From: Bacteroidales bacterium UBA1714
Lineage (GTDB): Bacteria; Bacteroidota; Bacteroidia; Bacteroidales; Paludibacteraceae
Direction: 5' to 3'
Assembly (NCBI GenBank): GCA_002317295.1
Contig: DCIY01000025.1
Location: forward strand, 49,782-84,959
Length of the DNA: 35,178 bases
Below, in pieces: positions 31,874 to 35,178 of the stretch. The stretch's first letter is position 1. Each line of letters begins with the position of its first letter. A program made the position numbers and the translations under genes. The notes under the pieces are model-generated. The model saw nothing but the letters and a program-made list of their open reading frames with translations. It ran no database searches and was not told where the DNA came from.

Positions 31874-32043
31874 ATTTAGTTCGCTACGCTCACGATAATT
31901 GTTTCACGATAATTGTTTCACGATAATGGTTCGCTACGCTCACGATAGTTGCTTTGCGAATTTCGTGGCTCTGCCACCACTATCGTAAGCTCCGCTTACC
32001 ACTATCGTAACCTTTGGTTACCACTATCGTAGCCTTTGGCTAC
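31874..32043 (-). repeat. Family A hairpin-repeat array, copy 3 (fumarase to LytM-like gene)
   Basis: On the minus strand the hairpins run GTAGCC/GGCTAC (32029-32043), GTAACC/GGTTAC (32007-32021), GTAAGC/GCTTAC (31985-31999) and GTGGC/GCCAC (31965-31977), joined by GATAGTGG. ATCGTGAAACAATT units follow, with two copies of GTGAGCGTAGCGAAC, the second directly before the ATG at 31873. The fumarase stop codon (32040-32042) lies in the first stem. Confidence 0.9.
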
Positions 32044-33677
32044 ATTATTGTGCAGCCTTCGCAAGGCTTAAGTTGCTTAAAGAAGTCGTTTCCCTTGTCA
32101 TCCACGAGGATAAAGGCAGGGAAATTCTCCACTTCGATTTTCCAGATAGCTTCCATGCCGAGTTCGGGATACTCTACGCACTCAATGGATTTGATATTCT
32201 CCTGTGCCAGAATAGCAGCGGGACCTCCGATGGAACCGAGGTAAAAACCTCCGTGCTTTTGGCACGCGTTGGTTACATCAATGGAGCGGTTACCCTTAGC
32301 CAGCATAATCAGGCTGCCCCCATGATCCTGAAACTCGTCTACATACGGATCCATACGACCTGCGGTCGTGGGTCCCATACTGCCGCAAGGCATACCTGCC
32401 GGAGTCTTGGCGGGTCCTGCATAGTAGATAGGGTGATTTTTCAGATACTCGGGCATGGGTTCGCCAGCATCCAGACGTGCCTTGATTTTAGCATGTGCTA
32501 TATCACGACCTACAATAATGGTGCCATTGAGGCTCAGGCGGGTACCTATGGTATATTGGCTGAGAATCTTGCATACCTCAGACATAGGTTGATTCAAATC
32601 AATGCGAACAGCACTACCCTCGCCTGCCTGACGCAATTCGCACGGAATCAGTTCGCCGGGATTCACATCCATCTTCTCAATCCATATGCCGTCTTTATTG
32701 ATTTTACATTTAATATTTCGGTCTGCAGAGCAGCTGACACCGAGTCCGATTGGGCAGCTGGCGCCATGGCGAGGCAGACGAATGACGCGCACATCGTGGG
32801 CCATATACTTGCCACCAAACTGTGCACCGAGGCCAATCTTGTAGGCTTCCTGCAGCAGTTGTTTCTCCAGTTCGATATCGCGGAACGCACGACCGGCTTC
32901 GTTACCCGTAGTGGGCAGTGAATCATAGTAATGCGTAGAAGCGAGTTTAACGGTTTGGAGGTTCTTTTCCGCCGATGTACCGCCGATAACAATGGCGATA
33001 TGGTACGGAGGACAAGCCGCGGTACCGAGGCTCTTCATTTTCTCTACAAGGAACGGAATGAGCGTGCCGGGATTTTGGATACGGGCCTTGGTTTCCTGAT
33101 ACAGGTACACCTTATTGGCACTTCCGCCGCCCTTGGTCACGCACAGAAAACGGTATTCGTTACCCTGAGTAGCCTCGATGTCGATTTGTGCCGGCAGGTT
33201 ACACTTGGTATTGACCTCATCATACATGGTGAGAGGAGCGTTTTGCGAGTAACGCAGGTTGCACTGGGTATAGGTATTGTATACGCCTTCGCTCAGCGCT
33301 TCTTCGTCCTCAAATCCGGTATAGACCAATTGGCCTTTTTCGCCATGCACGATAGCGGTTCCGGTGTCCTGACACAGAGGCAGTTGGCCTTTGGCAGCCA
33401 CTTCGGCGTTGCGCAAGAACGTGAGGGCTACATATTTATCGTTATCACTGGCTTCGGGGTCGCGAAGAATCTTAGCCACCTGGAGGTTATGACTGCGGCG
33501 CAGCATAAAACTCACATCATGGAAAGCCTGTTGGGCCATGAGGGTCAGACCTTCTTTGCTCACCTTGAGCACTTCTTTGCCTTCAAACTCGCTCACCGAG
33601 ACATGGTCTTTGGTCAGCAGATAGTACTCGGTCGTGTCCGGACCGAGTTGAAACATGGGTTCGTAATGAAAATTCAT
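32040..33677 (-). CDS. Class I (iron-sulfur) fumarate hydratase
   Basis: This fumarase of 545 residues has the N- and C-terminal domains fused, as in E. coli FumA/FumB. It interconverts fumarate and malate with an oxygen-sensitive 4Fe-4S cluster. Cluster cysteines are visible in PLCQDTGTAIV (Cys102) and in GVSCSADRNIKC. The KGGGSANKV substrate loop and the C-terminal SMGPTTAGRMDPYV motif are intact. It starts one base after the decarboxylase gene. The last residues and the stop lie in the family A array, so the end of the gene has been shaped by the repeat. Symbol fumA or fumB is not decided. Confidence 0.96.
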   Translation of the reverse strand: MNFHYEPMFQLGPDTTEYYLLTKDHVSVSEFEGKEVLKVSKEGLTLMAQQAFHDVSFMLRRSHNLQVAKILRDPEASDNDKYVALTFLRNAEVAAKGQLPLCQDTGTAIVHGEKGQLVYTGFEDEEALSEGVYNTYTQCNLRYSQNAPLTMYDEVNTKCNLPAQIDIEATQGNEYRFLCVTKGGGSANKVYLYQETKARIQNPGTLIPFLVEKMKSLGTAACPPYHIAIVIGGTSAEKNLQTVKLASTHYYDSLPTTGNEAGRAFRDIELEKQLLQEAYKIGLGAQFGGKYMAHDVRVIRLPRHGASCPIGLGVSCSADRNIKCKINKDGIWIEKMDVNPGELIPCELRQAGEGSAVRIDLNQPMSEVCKILSQYTIGTRLSLNGTIIVGRDIAHAKIKARLDAGEPMPEYLKNHPIYYAGPAKTPAGMPCGSMGPTTAGRMDPYVDEFQDHGGSLIMLAKGNRSIDVTNACQKHGGFYLGSIGGPAAILAQENIKSIECVEYPELGMEAIWKIEVENFPAFILVDDKGNDFFKQLKPCEGCTIM

Positions 33678-33678
33678 A

Positions 33679-34923
33679 TTATAGTTGTTCTTTAAGTTCG
33701 GCTACGATTTGGTCAATGAGGGCCTTGTCACAATGTTGCATGATGACCACATGGGACAGATCGCCACCAAACTGCTCATCATAACTGCAAGCCAGTGAGT
33801 AACGCTTCACCGTCTCGTCATTGGGGCGACGGAAGAAGATGGTATTGCTGTACTCATTTGCCCAGTTAGGCCAACCTATCTCGTCCATTTTAGCCTTCAT
33901 ATACTGCGTATTCTCGAGCATGCCCGTGGCATCCTTGGTCCAGCGCTCCTCGCCTACATGCTTCATGAGCCACCAGAATTTGAGGGCATCGGTAGCGGAA
34001 CGAGAGCAGGAGATCATCTTCATGTTTTCGTTGAGGTAAGCGATATTGTACTGACTCTGATTGGCATATACATCCTTGGAAGTGATGTACAGTCCAGCCG
34101 GTTCGTCCATACCAAAGAACTTGTGGCCGCTGATGGCGATGGATTCATACTTATGCTTGTTGTGGTCGAGCATCTCGCGGAACTGGGTGAAGGGCAGATA
34201 ACCGCCAAACAGAGCGCCATCTACATGACGGAAGACGGGCACTTCGGGGTGACGGGCCAATACCTCATTAAGAGCGTCCATATCGTCGATGGCACCACGG
34301 AAGGTCGAACCAAAGGCGTACACGATGAGTGCGGGACGGGTAAGGTCGAGGTTTTTCTCCAGCTCCTCAGGAATCATACGACCCATTTTGTCACTCTTGA
34401 TCATACGCATCTCCAGGTGCTGAACATCCGCCAGACGGGCATTGGAATAGTGTGCCTCATCGCTGACATAGAAGACGGGAGTCTTGCCTGTGGTATTCTT
34501 GAGGTAGTTGTAACCAAAGTACATACCATGGGCGTTGCCGTCCGTACCGGAGTTGGTCACAAATCCCCATACGTTCTCCTTAGACCAGCCATACATTGGA
34601 GCGAACCACTCGATAACCTCGCGCTCAAACTTGCAGGCGTTGGTGCAGAAGCCGTCACCGGTGGAAAATGGGTCGCCCACGTTATTGAGCATCACTTTTT
34701 CCAGTTCGTTGGCCTGGTACCAGCGATAGAAGCCCTCAAGTTCTATATTCATATTCGTAGGGTAACCCATCACTTCACGTTTGATTTGCACAACGCGCTC
34801 AGCCCATTCGTCCAACTCCGGGAAACCTGATTTTTTGTACTTTTGATCACAATTGCCGCATGAAGCTACGGTTAACGCAACGGTCGCTAAAATCAGCGAT
34901 ACTTTCATTAATTCTTTTTTCAT
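33679..34923 (-). CDS. Group II PLP decarboxylase (histidine-decarboxylase-like) with lipoprotein signal
   Basis: The 414-residue protein has the group II decarboxylase fold. It shows GYPTNMNIE, NNVGDPFSTG, FEREVIEWFAPMY, WGFVTNSGTDGN (phosphate/cofactor region), the stacking His158 in DEAHYSNA, Asp235 in HVDGALFGG and the PLP lysine Lys268 in ISGHKFFGM. It most resembles pyridoxal histidine decarboxylases. What is unusual is the N-terminus: MKKELMKVSLILATVALTVASCGNCDQ is a textbook lipoprotein signal with a lipobox ending at Cys22, although PLP enzymes normally act in the cytoplasm. The promoter (34987-35018) and the spacing fit this start; a second ATG at codon 6 gives the same signal. It heads the minus-strand operon with fumarase. 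Substrate is inferred, not proven. Confidence 0.82.
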   Translation of the reverse strand: MKKELMKVSLILATVALTVASCGNCDQKYKKSGFPELDEWAERVVQIKREVMGYPTNMNIELEGFYRWYQANELEKVMLNNVGDPFSTGDGFCTNACKFEREVIEWFAPMYGWSKENVWGFVTNSGTDGNAHGMYFGYNYLKNTTGKTPVFYVSDEAHYSNARLADVQHLEMRMIKSDKMGRMIPEELEKNLDLTRPALIVYAFGSTFRGAIDDMDALNEVLARHPEVPVFRHVDGALFGGYLPFTQFREMLDHNKHKYESIAISGHKFFGMDEPAGLYITSKDVYANQSQYNIAYLNENMKMISCSRSATDALKFWWLMKHVGEERWTKDATGMLENTQYMKAKMDEIGWPNWANEYSNTIFFRRPNDETVKRYSLACSYDEQFGGDLSHVVIMQHCDKALIDQIVAELKEQL

Positions 34924-34955
34924 ACTTTTACCTTAAATTTACATAACACCTGTGT

Positions 34956-34971
34956 GCGCCTATGCAGGCGC
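34956..34971 (-). promoter_or_regulatory. 5'-leader hairpin of the decarboxylase gene
   Basis: GCGCCT-GCAT-AGGCGC is a perfect 6-bp stem in the predicted leader, about 33 bases before the start codon. It could affect mRNA stability or translation. Confidence 0.55.
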
Positions 34972-34986
34972 AACTTAATTTGGCCA

Positions 34987-35018
34987 CAAAGTTACGCTTT
35001 TTTTGGCAAATATCCAAA
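34987..35018 (-). promoter_or_regulatory. Promoter of the decarboxylase-fumarase operon
   Basis: On the minus strand TTTG (35015-35018), 20-bp spacer, TAACTTTG (34987-34994). The predicted start of transcription near 34980 gives a leader of about 57 bases. Confidence 0.85.
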
Positions 35019-35095
35019 TTTTTCCTTTCATTCGTAGTATTTAGTCTGCAATTTAGAAACAAAATGCAAAAAAATCGCATTTTTTTAACGAATTA

Positions 35096-35127
35096 TTTGC
35101 ACATATGGAAAAAAAGCAGTACTTTTG
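35096..35127 (+). promoter_or_regulatory. Promoter of the terminal tRNA gene
   Basis: TTTG (35096-35099), 20-bp spacer, TACTTTTG (35120-35127). It lies 29 bases upstream of the tRNA 5' end, and no reading frame intervenes. Confidence 0.85.
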
Positions 35128-35156
35128 CACCCGCTTTTGCAAAAAAGCAACAATGA

Positions 35157-35178
35157 GTCTCCCTAGCTCAGTTGGTAG
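35157..35178 (+). tRNA. tRNA gene, 5' part only (cut by the window end)
   Basis: The sequence GTCTCCC, then TA, GCTC and AGTTGGTAG fits the acceptor 5' strand, positions 8-9, the D stem and the D loop of a tRNA. The anticodon is beyond the window, so the amino acid cannot be stated. Confidence 0.88.

Overview
The window comes from a Bacteroidota chromosome, most likely Bacteroidales. Three things point there. Promoters match the phylum's TTTG-N19/21-TAnnTTTG pattern and no Shine-Dalgarno sequences decide starts. The gene families are typical of the phylum: an Skp/OmpH-like protein with an NqrM-like small protein, a PorE-like OmpA lipoprotein, DUF4293, DUF1343/NamZ, DUF2520 and a two-domain class I fumarase. 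Gene neighbours such as dxr-rseP also fit. Most of it is core housekeeping DNA of moderate GC. The exception is an AT-rich insert at about 10.75-13.6 kb.

Layout: (1) 79-8746, plus strand: rarA, hemW, a class A PBP, then a three-gene block of secreted proteins (TPR protein, a TraB/GumN-like protein that has lost its histidines, and a Tyr-rich repeat protein). (2) 8874-10482, minus strand: a NamZ-like muramidase lipoprotein and a small unknown protein, with a five-unit 11-bp repeat array upstream. (3) 10752-13592, AT-rich: a minus-strand MNT/HEPN pair back to back with a plus-strand phosphoethanolamine transferase. The transferase has a promoter about 390 bp upstream of its start and a strikingly structured leader RNA. 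(4) 13793-16974: bcp, a Wzi-like beta-barrel, an OmpH-like chaperone and an NqrM-like membrane protein. (5) 17093-24996, plus strand: bactofilin, DUF1015, PorE-like OmpA lipoprotein, thyA, folA, yidC, DUF2520. (6) 24971-34923, minus strand, nearly gapless: a pyridoxal-dependent decarboxylase carrying a lipoprotein signal, class I fumarase, a degenerate LytM protein, dxr, rseP, a hexapeptide acetyltransferase, DUF4293, rlmN and an M20 dipeptidase. (7) The window ends inside a tRNA gene that has its own consensus promoter.

The main unexplained feature is a set of modular hairpin repeats that fill almost every intergenic gap of about 50 bp or more in the core DNA. In each family short linkers stay constant while the hairpin stems between them change sequence and remain self-complementary. 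Family A has GATAnTGG linkers and occurs at 1366-1555, 17480-17690 and 31874-32043. It has the same orientation relative to the downstream gene at all three sites, with GTGGC/GCCAC, GTAACC/GGTTAC, GTAAGC/GCTTAC and similar stems. Family B (AGTTTAGAGAAC-hairpin-TACAG) lies at 5004-5084, 8751-8813 and 16038-16125. Family C (ATCATTCATCA with short GC hairpins) and family D (GCCTTTCGCC / GCCCTTCTGCC) complete the set. These repeats also enter genes: in frame in the middle of hemW, in the C-terminal tail of bactofilin, at the fumarase stop codon, and in the signal-peptide regions of four secreted proteins.

Functionally, much of the window concerns the envelope: peptidoglycan synthesis and turnover (PBP, NamZ, LytM-like, bactofilin), outer-membrane and lipid A biology (OmpH, Wzi-like, PorE-like, EptA-like), membrane insertion (YidC) and regulated proteolysis (RseP). 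Isoprenoid, folate/thymidylate and RNA-modification genes are mixed in.
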